NCBI GenBank assembly: GCA_045659025.1
Contig: JAZOWA010000028.1
Location: 1 to 28,489 of the forward strand
Reading direction: 5' to 3'
DNA: 28,489 bases
Origin: SIG455 sp045659025
GTDB taxonomy: Bacteria > Bacillota > Clostridia > UMGS1810
In this document: in pieces, positions 8,601 to 15,975 of the stretch
Numbering within the stretch: position 1 is the stretch's first letter
Layout: each line of letters starts with the position of its first letter
Made by a program: the position numbers and the translations under genes
The notes under the pieces: model-generated
Database searches by the model: none
Seen by the model: only the letters and a program-made list of their open reading frames with translations
What the model was told of the DNA's origin: nothing

Positions 8601-9403
8601 TTGCTTCTCCCAAGGTGTTTATTCCCGTATTCCCCGGTACTAACTGTGAATACGACACCGCCCGTGCCTTTGAGAAAGCAGGCGCAAAGGCAGATATATT
8701 TGTGGTGAATAACCTTTCATCTGCCCACATTGCCGAGTCACTCAAGGAAATGGCAAAGAGAATCGACGAGAGCCAGATTGTAATGATCCCCGGCGGTTTC
8801 TCAGGCGGTGACGAACCCGATGGCTCCGGTAAGTTTATTGCATCTGCGTTCAAGAACGGTATGGTTAAAGAAGCAGTACACAATCTTCTTAAGAACCGCG
8901 ACGGACTTATGCTTGGTATCTGTAACGGTTTCCAGGCACTTATCAAGCTTGGTCTTGTTCCCTTCGGTGAGATTTGTGATATGGAGCCTTCATACCCCAC
9001 ACTCACCTTCAATACCATCAACCGTCACGCATCCTGCATAGTAAATACCCGTATTGCTTCCAACAAGTCACCCTGGCTTGCAGGAGTTGAGGTAGGTGAT
9101 ATCCACTCAATCGCAATCTCCCACGGTGAAGGCAGATTCGTTGCTGATGAAGCTACGGTTAAGACTCTTATCGCTAACGGCCAGATTGCCACACAATATG
9201 TTGACCTTTCAGGCAATGCCACTATGGATATTGCGTATAACCCCAACGGCTCACTTCTTGCTATTGAGGGTATCACAAGTCCTGATGGCAGAGTATTCGG
9301 TAAGATGGGTCACTCCGAGCGTACAGGACACAACCTTTACAAGAATGTTCCCGGCAATAAAGACCAGAAGATCTTTGAATCCGGCGTAAAATATTTCAAG
9401 TAA
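5675..9403 (+). CDS. purL: Phosphoribosylformylglycinamidine synthase, single-chain form with glutaminase domain
   Basis: A 1242-residue FGAM synthase that converts FGAR, ATP and glutamine to FGAM in the fourth step of de novo purine synthesis. The N-terminal part carries two AIRS-type synthase halves, with the substrate/ATP segment around ETHNHPTEIEPFGGAAT (residues 319-335). The C-terminal ~260 residues, from KVFIPVFPGTNCEYD, are a class I glutaminase whose triad is Cys1083 (GICNGFQ), His1213 and Glu1215 (GHSER). This is the long single-chain type found in Clostridia and streptococci, not the PurS/PurQ/PurL complex of bacilli. GGAGGG at 5661-5666 sets the start. It sits apart from any other pur gene, between ychF and groES, and no purine riboswitch is seen before it. 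The frame is intact throughout. Confidence 0.96.
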   Translation: MIRRIYVEKKKGFDVEAQSIKNDLVNNLLISGIDDIRVINRYDSEGLSDEEYTKAKTTVFSEPPVDICYDEEMEFPANTKVFAMGLLDGQFDQRADSCMQCIEILTGGHRPEVKVAKLIAISGSVSDADVDRIKKYLINPVESHEVSLDKPKDFSTNIELPQTVATIEGFIDFNAEELKSFFAETGFAMGLDDLTLCQEYFKNTEKRNPTITELKMIDTYWSDHCRHTTFSTRLENVKFAEGAEFIEKTYGDYIAVRAKLNRTKDICLMDIATIAVKELKSRGMLKNIDESEEINACSIRIDVDIDGNVEPWLLMFKNETHNHPTEIEPFGGAATCLGGAIRDPLSGRSYVYSAMRVTGSGDVRQSVADTMANKLPQRKISQGAAAGYSSYGNQIGLATGKVHEIYHPGYVAKRMEIGAVVGAAPMENVRRERPEKGDVIVLLGGRTGRDGIGGATGSSKSHTDTSLSSCGAEVQKGNAPSERKIQRLFRNKDVTTLIKRCNDFGAGGVSVAIGELADGLIINLDKVPKKYEGLDGTEIAISESQERMACVVAASDADKFIAYANSENLEATVVAEVTDDMRLVMNWNGATIVDISREFLNTNGATKSINVEVEAPKGIGYFTPSTRKGVLGLKEILTDLNGAGQKGLVERFDSTIGAYTVLMPFGGEKQLTEPDAMVSKLPVLGGETTTCSVMSYGYDPYLSEWSPYHGAAYAVVDSVSKLVSTGGDYKTSYLTFQEYFERLDADSKRWGKPFSALLGAFDAQEKLGLGAIGGKDSMSGTFNDISVPPTLVSFAITPANTNNIISPEFKKVASDVVFVDFAKDANNIPDYDNLKKVYDTVSSLITEGKVIAAKVCGRFGAAEAVANMCFGNGVGFEFTDEKGIFDPSNGAFVLQLAEGVCPCVLGDVMSKVIGKTTPCDAYIKFSDGKISVDEAVELWGSVLENIFPTKAGDDTAKVETISSTGFTTAIYGKEKFASPKVFIPVFPGTNCEYDTARAFEKAGAKADIFVVNNLSSAHIAESLKEMAKRIDESQIVMIPGGFSGGDEPDGSGKFIASAFKNGMVKEAVHNLLKNRDGLMLGICNGFQALIKLGLVPFGEICDMEPSYPTLTFNTINRHASCIVNTRIASNKSPWLAGVEVGDIHSIAISHGEGRFVADEATVKTLIANGQIATQYVDLSGNATMDIAYNPNGSLLAIEGITSPDGRVFGKMGHSERTGHNLYKNVPGNKDQKIFESGVKYFK

Positions 9404-9414
9404 CAGGTAAAAAG

Positions 9415-9484
9415 TTGTAATCATCCCACGATTTGGGAAATAATAATATTTGATGGACTATAAACGGCGCTTTGTGTGCGCCCG
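9415..9484 (+). promoter_or_regulatory. groESL upstream region: weak promoter, two small inverted repeats, no CIRCE
   Basis: The 99-base gap before groES holds a moderate promoter match, TTGTAA (9415-9420) and AATAAT (9439-9444), spaced 18. A short inverted repeat TCCCA-N5-TGGGA (9424-9438) fills the spacer. A second, GC-rich repeat GGCGC-N7-GCGCC (9466-9482) lies just before the AGGAGG ribosome binding site (9489-9494). The HrcA operator CIRCE (TTAGCACTC-N9-GAGTGCTAA) and a CtsR heptad repeat, the usual Firmicute heat-shock sites, are not present. Whether the first repeat is an operator is unknown. Confidence 0.4.
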
Positions 9485-9502
9485 ATACAGGAGGAAAATA
9501 AA

Positions 9503-9787
9503 ATGACAATTAAGCCATTGGCAGACAGAGTAGTTATTAAGATGACCGAGGCAGAGGACACCACCAAGAGCGGTATCATCCTCGCAGGCAATGCTAAGGA
9601 AAAACCCCAGGTAGCAGAGGTAGTAGCAGTAGGCCCCGGCGGTATGGTAGAGGGCAAGGAAGTTAAGATGGAAGTTAAAGTAGGCGACAAAGTGCTTATC
9701 AATAAGTATGCCGGCACCGAGGTAAAGGTTGACGGTGAGGAGAGCATCATTGTACGCCAGAGTGATATCTTGGCAATAGTAGAATAA
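9503..9787 (+). CDS. groES: Co-chaperonin GroES
   Basis: A 94-residue chaperonin-10. It forms the heptameric lid of the GroEL cage. The sequence is canonical: IKPLADRVVIKMTEAEDTT at the N-terminus, the mobile loop around KSGIILAGNAKEKPQ, and the C-terminal IVRQSDILAIVE strand. The start at 9503 is set by AGGAGG at 9489-9494. An in-frame ATG nine codons upstream is rejected because the family begins at the MTIKPL position and the site sits in the GC-rich hairpin. groEL follows 19 bases downstream. Confidence 0.97.
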   Translation: MTIKPLADRVVIKMTEAEDTTKSGIILAGNAKEKPQVAEVVAVGPGGMVEGKEVKMEVKVGDKVLINKYAGTEVKVDGEESIIVRQSDILAIVE

Positions 9788-9806
9788 TTTTTGGAGGTAT
9801 ATTATC

Positions 9807-11435
9807 ATGGCAAAACAGCTTAAATACGGAGAAGACGCCCGCCGTGCATTGCAGGCAGGTATTGATGCTTTGGCAGACACAGTCAAAATCACCCTCGGTC
9901 CCAAAGGCAGAAACGTGGTTTTGGATAAGAAATTCGGTGCACCCCTCATCACTAATGACGGTGTGACAATCGCAAAGGAAATCGAGCTTGAAGACGCTTT
10001 TGAGAATATGGGCGCACAGCTCATCAAGGAAGTTGCCACCAAGACAAACGACGTAGCAGGTGATGGTACCACCACCGCAACACTTCTTGCCCAGGCACTC
10101 ATCCACGAAGGTATCAAAAACGTTACCGCAGGTGCTAACCCCATGATTGTTCGTAAAGGTATGAAAGCAGCGGTAGATACTGCAGTTGAGTATATCGTAA
10201 GCAAGAGCAAGAAGGTAAGCGGTAAAGAAGATATCGCCACCGTTGCCGCAGTAAGTGCTGCTGACGAGCAGATTGGTGTACTTATTGCTGACGCTATGGA
10301 GAAGGTAACAAGTGACGGTGTTATCACCGTTGAGGAGTCAAAGACAGCAGAGACCTACTGTGATGTGGTAGAGGGTATGCAGTTTGACCGTGGTTACATC
10401 TCACCTTATATGGTAACCGACACTGATAAGATGGAAGCTGTTATTGATGATGCTTACATCCTTATCACAGATAAGAAGATTTCCAACATTCAGGAGATTC
10501 TTCCTTTGCTCGAGCAGATTGTTCAGCAGGGCAAGAAACTTGTTATAATCGCAGAGGATGTAGAGGGTGAAGCCCTTGCGACCTTGCTTGTTAACCGCTT
10601 GAGAGGCACATTCACTTGCGTTGCAGTTAAAGCTCCCGGCTTTGGCGACAGACGTAAGGAGATGCTCCGTGATATCGCAATCCTCACCGGCGGTACAGTA
10701 GTTACCGAGGAACTCGGCCTTGACCTTAAAGAAGCCACCTTCGATATGCTCGGCCGTGCTAAACAGGTTAAGATTCTCAAGGAAGCTACCATCATCGTTG
10801 ATGGTGCAGGTGACAAAGCCGCCATTGCCGACAGAACTGCTCAGATCAAGAGCCAGATTGCTGAGACTACCAGCGATTTTGACAGAGAGAAACTTCAGGA
10901 ACGTCTTGCCAAGATTGCAGGCGGTGTTGCAGTAATCAAGGTTGGTGCTGCCACAGAGACAGAGATGAAGGAAATGAAACTCCGCATTGAAGACGCTCTT
11001 GCCGCTACCAAAGCAGCAGTAGAAGAGGGTATCGTTGCAGGTGGTGGTACATCCTACATCAATGCTATCAAAGCAGTAGAGAAACTTCTCGAGACCAAAG
11101 AGGGTGACGAGAAGACAGGTGTTAAGATTGTTGTTAAAGCATTGGAGGCACCCCTTATGCAGATCGCTACCAACGCAGGCCTGGAAGGTGCAGTTATAGT
11201 TGACAGAGTAAAAGCAAGCGATGATGCTATCGGCTACAATGCTCTTACTGATGAATATGTAGATATGTTCAAGGCGGGCATCGTAGATCCTGCTAAGGTT
11301 ACAAGATCCGCTTTGCAGAATGCGGCATCCGTTGCATCTACCGTGCTCACCACCGAGAGCCTCGTTACCGATATCCCCGAGGAAACCCCCGCTCCCATGG
11401 GCGGTGCTCCCGGCGCAGGTATGGGAATGTATTGA
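9807..11435 (+). CDS. groEL: Chaperonin GroEL
   Basis: A 542-residue chaperonin-60, the standard length. The ATP-binding segment AGDGTTTATLLAQ contains the catalytic Asp86 (equivalent to the Asp in the conserved GDGTTT motif). The apical and intermediate domains align over the full length, and the C-terminal GGM-type tail (GGAPGAGMGMY) is present. With GroES it folds cytosolic proteins. The start is preceded by GGAGGT at 9793-9798. A strong terminator lies 18 bases after the stop. The coding sequence looks highly expressed, with uniform codon choice. Confidence 0.98.
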   Translation: MAKQLKYGEDARRALQAGIDALADTVKITLGPKGRNVVLDKKFGAPLITNDGVTIAKEIELEDAFENMGAQLIKEVATKTNDVAGDGTTTATLLAQALIHEGIKNVTAGANPMIVRKGMKAAVDTAVEYIVSKSKKVSGKEDIATVAAVSAADEQIGVLIADAMEKVTSDGVITVEESKTAETYCDVVEGMQFDRGYISPYMVTDTDKMEAVIDDAYILITDKKISNIQEILPLLEQIVQQGKKLVIIAEDVEGEALATLLVNRLRGTFTCVAVKAPGFGDRRKEMLRDIAILTGGTVVTEELGLDLKEATFDMLGRAKQVKILKEATIIVDGAGDKAAIADRTAQIKSQIAETTSDFDREKLQERLAKIAGGVAVIKVGAATETEMKEMKLRIEDALAATKAAVEEGIVAGGGTSYINAIKAVEKLLETKEGDEKTGVKIVVKALEAPLMQIATNAGLEGAVIVDRVKASDDAIGYNALTDEYVDMFKAGIVDPAKVTRSALQNAASVASTVLTTESLVTDIPEETPAPMGGAPGAGMGMY

Positions 11436-11453
11436 TAAATAAGTAATATGAAG

Positions 11454-11480
11454 AAAGACCGCCGTATCGGCGGTCTTTTT
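11454..11480 (+). terminator. Intrinsic terminator after groEL
   Basis: A perfect 11-bp stem, AAAGACCGCCG with CGGCGGTCTTT (11454-11464 and 11468-11478), has a 3-base loop and ends in a run of five T (11476-11480). It isolates groESL from the histidine operon. Confidence 0.93.
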
Positions 11481-11528
11481 GCACAAAAAGATATTTCCCA
11501 TCCAACGCAAAAATATTTAATCTATCCA

Positions 11529-11557
11529 TTGACTTTATCACTTTGCTATGATAAAAT
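11529..11557 (+). promoter_or_regulatory. Histidine operon promoter with overlapping inverted repeat (candidate HisR operator)
   Basis: TTGACT (11529-11534) and TAAAAT (11552-11557) are spaced 17 bases apart. Between them, and overlapping the -10 box, lies the perfect inverted repeat TTTATCA-N8-TGATAAA (11534-11540 and 11549-11555). A TrpR-type repressor bound here would block RNA polymerase. The first gene of the operon encodes just such a protein, so autoregulation is likely. The transcript would start near 11564, leaving too short a leader for a T-box. The promoter rests on consensus match; the operator role is inferred. Confidence 0.6.
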
Positions 11558-11588
11558 GTGAAAGTAAACTTAACAAGGATGTGATATT

Positions 11589-11885
11589 ATGACAAAAATA
11601 CATACACCCGAGATTGAAAGGCTTATCGAGACTATACTTAATCTGGAGACCAAGGAAGAGGCATTGAACTTTTTTGAGGATATCTGTACCATCAAGGAGA
11701 TTCAGGATATGTCCCAGCGTCTTCAGGTAGCGGAGATGTTGTATCTTAATAAGAGTTATATCGAGATTTCCAAGGAGACGGGTGCCAGCACTGCCACTAT
11801 AAGCCGTGTGAATAAGTGCCTTAATTATGGTAGTGACGGATATAAGAATGTCCTTGTCAAACTCTACGAAGGCGGGGACAAATAA
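11589..11885 (+). CDS. hisR: TrpR-like regulator of the YerC/YecD family, probable histidine repressor
   Basis: A 98-residue all-helical protein of the TrpR-related YerC family. The middle and end contain the helix-turn-helix region: MSQRLQVAEMLYL, then a turn, then EISKETGASTATISRVNKCL (about residues 40-80). TrpR-type proteins bind palindromic DNA as dimers with an amino acid or related ligand as corepressor. In Gram-positive genomes YerC-type genes often head histidine operons and have been proposed as histidine regulators (HisR). Here the gene is first in a complete his operon and only one base separates its stop from hisZ. A perfect inverted repeat sits in its promoter. The ribosome binding site is AAGGA near 11575. 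The family is clear; the name hisR and the corepressor identity are inferred. Confidence 0.82.
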   Translation: MTKIHTPEIERLIETILNLETKEEALNFFEDICTIKEIQDMSQRLQVAEMLYLNKSYIEISKETGASTATISRVNKCLNYGSDGYKNVLVKLYEGGDK

Positions 11886-11886
11886 T

Positions 11887-13014
11887 ATGAATAATATGAG
11901 CTTAGTATTTGAAAATGATGAGAAGATCATCTTCCGCCTCCGTAAGCTTTATTCCGATTACGGATATATGAAGTACAGTATGAGTAAGTTTGAGGAATAT
12001 GACCTTTATGTGCGTAATAAGGATTTTCTTATTTCCGAGAATATCATCACCTTTACTGATGTGGATGGCAAGCTTATGGCCCTCAAGCCCGACGTTACTC
12101 TTTCTATTATAAAGAACAGTAACCAGAGCAATGGCGGTGTGCAGAAGATGTATTATAATGAGAATGTATATCGTGCTTCCACCGACACCCGTGCTTTCAA
12201 GGAGATTATGCAGACGGGTCTTGAAGCCATAGGCGATATTGATGAATATTGTATCTGCGAGGTTGTGTGTCTTGCTGCAAAGAGTCTGGAGTGTATCACG
12301 GATGACTATATCCTTGATATTTCCCATATGGGTATCGTATCACAGGCCATAGATGGCACAGATGCTTCCCCCAAGGGTAAGGCAGCTCTTATCAAAGCCT
12401 TGGGTGAGAAGAACGTGGGTGGTATCACTAAGATATGCACCGAGGAAGGCATAGATGTTGAGACTTCCGACTTTTTGAGAAAGCTCGTCACCTTATACGG
12501 CACTCCTGCCAAAGTGATTGATGAGTTAAAATCCATGCCCCAGAGCGCGCAGTTTGCTGATGCAATAGCCCAGCTTGAGAGTATCGATGAGATGCTCACA
12601 ATGAATGGTTGTGCAGATAAGATAAGAATAGACTTCTCCGTTATCAATGATATGAAATACTATAACGGTGTGGTGTTCAAGGGCTTTGTAAATGGCGTAC
12701 CCGAGGGTGTGCTCTCGGGCGGTCAGTATGATAACCTTATGCGCAAGATGTCCCGCAAGAACGGAGCCATCGGTTTTGCGGTTTATCTTGATTTGCTTGA
12801 AAGGATTTACGAGGATAATCAGGATTATGATGTGGACACTCTGCTTTTATATGATGACACCTCCGATATATGCGATATCAACACCGCACTTAAAGGCATC
12901 ATAGCAGGAGGCCGGACAGTAATCGCACAGAAGGTCAAGCCCGATAAGATAAGATACAGACGACTTGTGAAACTTCAGGGAACGGAGGTTGAGGAACTTG
13001 AAGTCAATGCTTAA
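11887..13014 (+). CDS. hisZ: ATP phosphoribosyltransferase regulatory subunit HisZ
   Basis: A 375-residue paralogue of histidyl-tRNA synthetase that lacks synthetase activity and activates the short HisG. The class II core is recognisable: motif-2-like VYRASTDTRAFKEIMQTGLEAIG, then a segment with FSVINDMKYYNGVVFKGFV and SGGQYDNLM that corresponds to the HisA-type histidine-binding loop of the synthetase fold. The C-terminus is short. The start at 11887 follows a GGCGGGG site at 11871-11877. An alternative ATG three codons later (11896) is equally usable. The end overlaps the start of hisG by 8 bases, fitting the obligate 1:1 HisZ-HisG complex. Confidence 0.93.
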   Translation: MNNMSLVFENDEKIIFRLRKLYSDYGYMKYSMSKFEEYDLYVRNKDFLISENIITFTDVDGKLMALKPDVTLSIIKNSNQSNGGVQKMYYNENVYRASTDTRAFKEIMQTGLEAIGDIDEYCICEVVCLAAKSLECITDDYILDISHMGIVSQAIDGTDASPKGKAALIKALGEKNVGGITKICTEEGIDVETSDFLRKLVTLYGTPAKVIDELKSMPQSAQFADAIAQLESIDEMLTMNGCADKIRIDFSVINDMKYYNGVVFKGFVNGVPEGVLSGGQYDNLMRKMSRKNGAIGFAVYLDLLERIYEDNQDYDVDTLLLYDDTSDICDINTALKGIIAGGRTVIAQKVKPDKIRYRRLVKLQGTEVEELEVNA

Positions 13015-13636
13015 TATTGCACTTCCCAAGGGCAGACTTGGTGAGAAAGTGTATGCCATGTTTGAAGAAGCAGGTTTTGAGTGCCCCTCAATCAGGGAAA
13101 ATAACCGCAAACTGATTTTTGAGAATGAGGAAAAGGGAATCCGCTACTTCTGGGTGAAGCCCTCCGATGTTGCTATTTATGTAGAGCACGGTGCGGCGGA
13201 TATAGGTGTTGCGGGTAAGGATATCCTTTTGGAATACGAGCCCGATATATACGAGCTTCTTGATATGGAGCTGGGCAAATGCCGTATGGCGGTGGCAGGT
13301 ATGAAGGATTTTCGTGATAACACGCAAAAGACCCTTAGAGTAGCCACCAAGTTTACCAATATTGCCAAGACCTACTATGCCTCCAAGGGCAGAGAGATTG
13401 ATATTATCCACCTTAACGGCTCTATCGAGATTGCGCCTATTTTGGGTCTTTCCGACGTAATTGTGGATATTGTAGAGACAGGTACAACGTTAAAGGAGAA
13501 TAATCTTGAGGTGTTAGAAGAGATAGTACCTATCAGCGCCCGTTTGATTGCCAATAAGGCCAATTTCAAATTCAAGAGTGAGCAGATAGAGAAGATACTC
13601 GAAAGTATGACACGTCAGGTGGAGGACAGAAGATGA
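13007..13636 (+). CDS. hisG: ATP phosphoribosyltransferase catalytic subunit, short form
   Basis: A 209-residue short-form HisG that catalyses the first, committed step: ATP + PRPP to phosphoribosyl-ATP. It begins MLNIALPKGRLGEKV, the standard N-terminus. The PRPP-binding loop is visible in the DVIVDIVETGTTLKENNL segment. Lacking the C-terminal ACT-like regulatory domain of long HisG, it depends on HisZ, encoded just upstream. ATG 13007 overlaps the hisZ stop and is preceded by GAGGAA at 12991-12996. In-frame TTG codons at 12989 and 12998 are possible but add residues not seen in the family. The 3' end overlaps hisD by ATGA. Confidence 0.94.
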   Translation: MLNIALPKGRLGEKVYAMFEEAGFECPSIRENNRKLIFENEEKGIRYFWVKPSDVAIYVEHGAADIGVAGKDILLEYEPDIYELLDMELGKCRMAVAGMKDFRDNTQKTLRVATKFTNIAKTYYASKGREIDIIHLNGSIEIAPILGLSDVIVDIVETGTTLKENNLEVLEEIVPISARLIANKANFKFKSEQIEKILESMTRQVEDRR

Positions 13637-14907
13637 TTAAGATTTTAAGATACGGTGAAGTGGCAAACAGCGAGATTTTCGCCCGTGTTACGCCCAAGAT
13701 GGATGTGGAGTCTATCGTTGCCGGGATTATAGATAATGTTAAAGCAAATGGTGATAAAGCCCTCTTTGAATACTGCGAGAAGTTTGATAAAGCCAAGCTC
13801 ACTTCATTGGAGGTTACAAAGGCAGAGATTGACGAAGCAGTAGGTCAGGTTGAGCCTAAGTTTTTACAGGTGCTTGAGACCGCCGCAAGAAACATCCGCA
13901 AATTCCACGAGAAGCAGGTACGCAACGGCTTTATAATAAATGATGAAAACGGCATTGTAACAGGTCAGAAGGTTATCCCCGTTGACCGTGCAGGTCTCTA
14001 TGTGCCCGGCGGTACTGCGGCATACCCCTCTACCGTGCTTATGGATTCAATCCCTGCAAAGATAGCAGGGGTAGGTGAGGTGGTAATGGTTACCCCTCCC
14101 AATGCCGAGGGTAAGGTAAACCCCGTGATCTTAGCTGCTGCAAAAGTGGCAGGGGTAGACCGAATCTTCAAAGTAGGTGGTGCTCAGGCAGTAGCGGCCC
14201 TTGCCTATGGTACTGAGTCAGTACCCAAGGTGGATAAGATTGTCGGCCCCGGTAACGCCTTTGTTGCCGAAGCAAAGAGACAGGTTTACGGCATAGTGTC
14301 TATTGATATGATTGCAGGCCCCAGTGAGATTTTGGTGGTGGCAGACGGCAAGAGCAATCCCCGTTATGTGGCGGCAGACCTTCTCTCTCAGGCAGAGCAT
14401 GATGTACTGGCAAGTGCGGTGCTCGTTACCGATTCAATGGATCTTGCCACCAGGGTTCAATCAGAGCTTGAGGTGCAGATACCCGCCCTTGAAAGATGCG
14501 ATATCGCCCGCAAATCCATAGACGATAACGGCAAGATTATCGTTGCCGAGAGCCTGGATGTTGCCATTGAGATTTCCAATGAGATTGCCCCCGAGCATCT
14601 TGAATTGTGCGTGGATAACCCCTTTGATTATCTTGACGGCATCCGCCACGCAGGTTCAATCTTCATGGGCAGAAACTGTCCCGAGGCATTGGGTGATTAT
14701 CTGTCGGGTGCAAACCACACCCTTCCCACCAGCGGAACGGCTAAATTCTCAAGCCCTCTGTCCGTTGATGATTTCGTAAAGAAAACCCAATACACATATT
14801 ACACATACGATGCCCTCAAGCGTGTTGCCGAGGATGTATCCTTCTTTGCTGCCAAGGAAGGTCTCACCGCCCACGCCAAGAGTGCTACCATACGAGTTGA
14901 GGAGTAA
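13633..14907 (+). CDS. hisD: Histidinol dehydrogenase
   Basis: A 424-residue zinc enzyme catalysing the last two oxidations, histidinol to histidinal to histidine, with NAD+. Family landmarks are present in order: VPGGTAAYPSTVLM, KIVGPGNAFVAEAKRQVYG, DMIAGPSEILVVAD, the catalytic Glu-His pair in EIAPEHLEL, and SGANHTLPTSGTAKFSSPLSV near the end. The length is normal. The gene overlaps hisG by four bases (ATGA), so the two are translationally coupled. The GAGGAG that serves hisC lies inside its last codons. Confidence 0.97.
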   Translation: MIKILRYGEVANSEIFARVTPKMDVESIVAGIIDNVKANGDKALFEYCEKFDKAKLTSLEVTKAEIDEAVGQVEPKFLQVLETAARNIRKFHEKQVRNGFIINDENGIVTGQKVIPVDRAGLYVPGGTAAYPSTVLMDSIPAKIAGVGEVVMVTPPNAEGKVNPVILAAAKVAGVDRIFKVGGAQAVAALAYGTESVPKVDKIVGPGNAFVAEAKRQVYGIVSIDMIAGPSEILVVADGKSNPRYVAADLLSQAEHDVLASAVLVTDSMDLATRVQSELEVQIPALERCDIARKSIDDNGKIIVAESLDVAIEISNEIAPEHLELCVDNPFDYLDGIRHAGSIFMGRNCPEALGDYLSGANHTLPTSGTAKFSSPLSVDDFVKKTQYTYYTYDALKRVAEDVSFFAAKEGLTAHAKSATIRVEE

Positions 14908-14913
14908 TGCAAT

Positions 14914-15975
14914 ATGGGAAGATTTTTAAGTCATAAATTCGATGCATTGATTCCGTATACCCCCGGTGAACAGCCAAAGATTACCAACCTCATCAAGCTA
15001 AACACCAACGAATCCCCCTTCCCTCCGTCACCCAAGGCGGTGAAGGCATCCGCTGAGGCAGCAGAGAAGTTGGAACTTTATTCTGACCCCACCTGCTCTG
15101 TTCTCACAGAGAAGATGGCAGAGGTGCTTGGTGTAAAACCCTCTCAGGTGCTTATGACAAACGGCTCTGATGAGATATTGAACTTTGCCTTTATGGCATT
15201 TGCCGATAAGGAACACCCCATAGTGTTCCCTGATATTACTTACGGATTCTACCCCGTGTTTGCCAATCTTTCTGATATTCCATACGAAGAGATTCCCTTG
15301 AATGATGATTTTAAGGTAAGGGTATCGGATTATATCGGTATAAATAAGAATATCGTAATCGCCAATCCCAATGCTCCCACAGGTATTGCCCTCTCCCTCG
15401 ATGAGATAGAGCAGATAGTTAAAAGTAACCCCGATAACGTGGTTATAGTAGACGAGGCGTATGTGGATTTCGGTGGCGAGAGTGGGGTAAAACTGATTGA
15501 TAAATACGATAATCTCCTTGTGACGGGCACTTTCTCAAAATCCCGTTCCATGGCAGGTGCACGACTCGGATTCGGCGTTGCTTCCGAGGGTATCATAGCA
15601 GACCTCAACACTATCAAATACTCCACCAACCCCTATAATGTCAACCGTATGACTATGGCGGCAGGTGTGGGTGCCCTTGAGGATGAGGAATACACGAAAG
15701 CCAATTGCCGTACCATCTGTGAGAACAGGGAATATACCATGGCAAAGCTGAAGGAGATGGGCTTCACCATGACTCCTTCTACCGCAAACTTCATTTTTGC
15801 AAAGCATAGTGAGGTGTCGGGTGCAGAGCTTTATACCAAGCTCCGTGAAAGGGGCATCCTTGTCCGTCATTTCACGGGAGAGCGTATATGCGAGTATAAC
15901 CGCATCACCGTGGGCACAAGGGAGCAGATGGATAAATTCCTTGATGCTGTGAAAGAAATTCTGGAGGACAGATAA
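14914..15975 (+). CDS. hisC: Histidinol-phosphate aminotransferase
   Basis: A 353-residue class II PLP aminotransferase that converts imidazole-acetol phosphate and glutamate to histidinol phosphate. The LNTNESPFPPSPK segment near the start, NPNAPTG (151-157) and the PLP lysine Lys209 in GTFSKSRSMAGARLGFG are all visible. Arg-containing ITVGTREQMDKFL closes the fold. Its ribosome binding site is inside the 3' end of hisD, 6 bases upstream of the ATG gap. The stop codon abuts the hisB start directly (TAA then ATG). Confidence 0.96.
   Translation: MGRFLSHKFDALIPYTPGEQPKITNLIKLNTNESPFPPSPKAVKASAEAAEKLELYSDPTCSVLTEKMAEVLGVKPSQVLMTNGSDEILNFAFMAFADKEHPIVFPDITYGFYPVFANLSDIPYEEIPLNDDFKVRVSDYIGINKNIVIANPNAPTGIALSLDEIEQIVKSNPDNVVIVDEAYVDFGGESGVKLIDKYDNLLVTGTFSKSRSMAGARLGFGVASEGIIADLNTIKYSTNPYNVNRMTMAAGVGALEDEEYTKANCRTICENREYTMAKLKEMGFTMTPSTANFIFAKHSEVSGAELYTKLRERGILVRHFTGERICEYNRITVGTREQMDKFLDAVKEILEDR

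Noticed and set aside
10401..11510. A 369-codon open frame on the - strand opposite groEL
   Set aside because: It is very rich in Cys, Ser and Asn, has no family resemblance and no ribosome binding site, and lies fully antisense to an intact groEL. It is a codon-bias shadow.
11481..11588. T-box or histidine-attenuator leader before the his operon
   Set aside because: The stretch between the groEL terminator and the first gene has room only for a promoter and a ~25-base leader, with no specifier hairpin or antiterminator.
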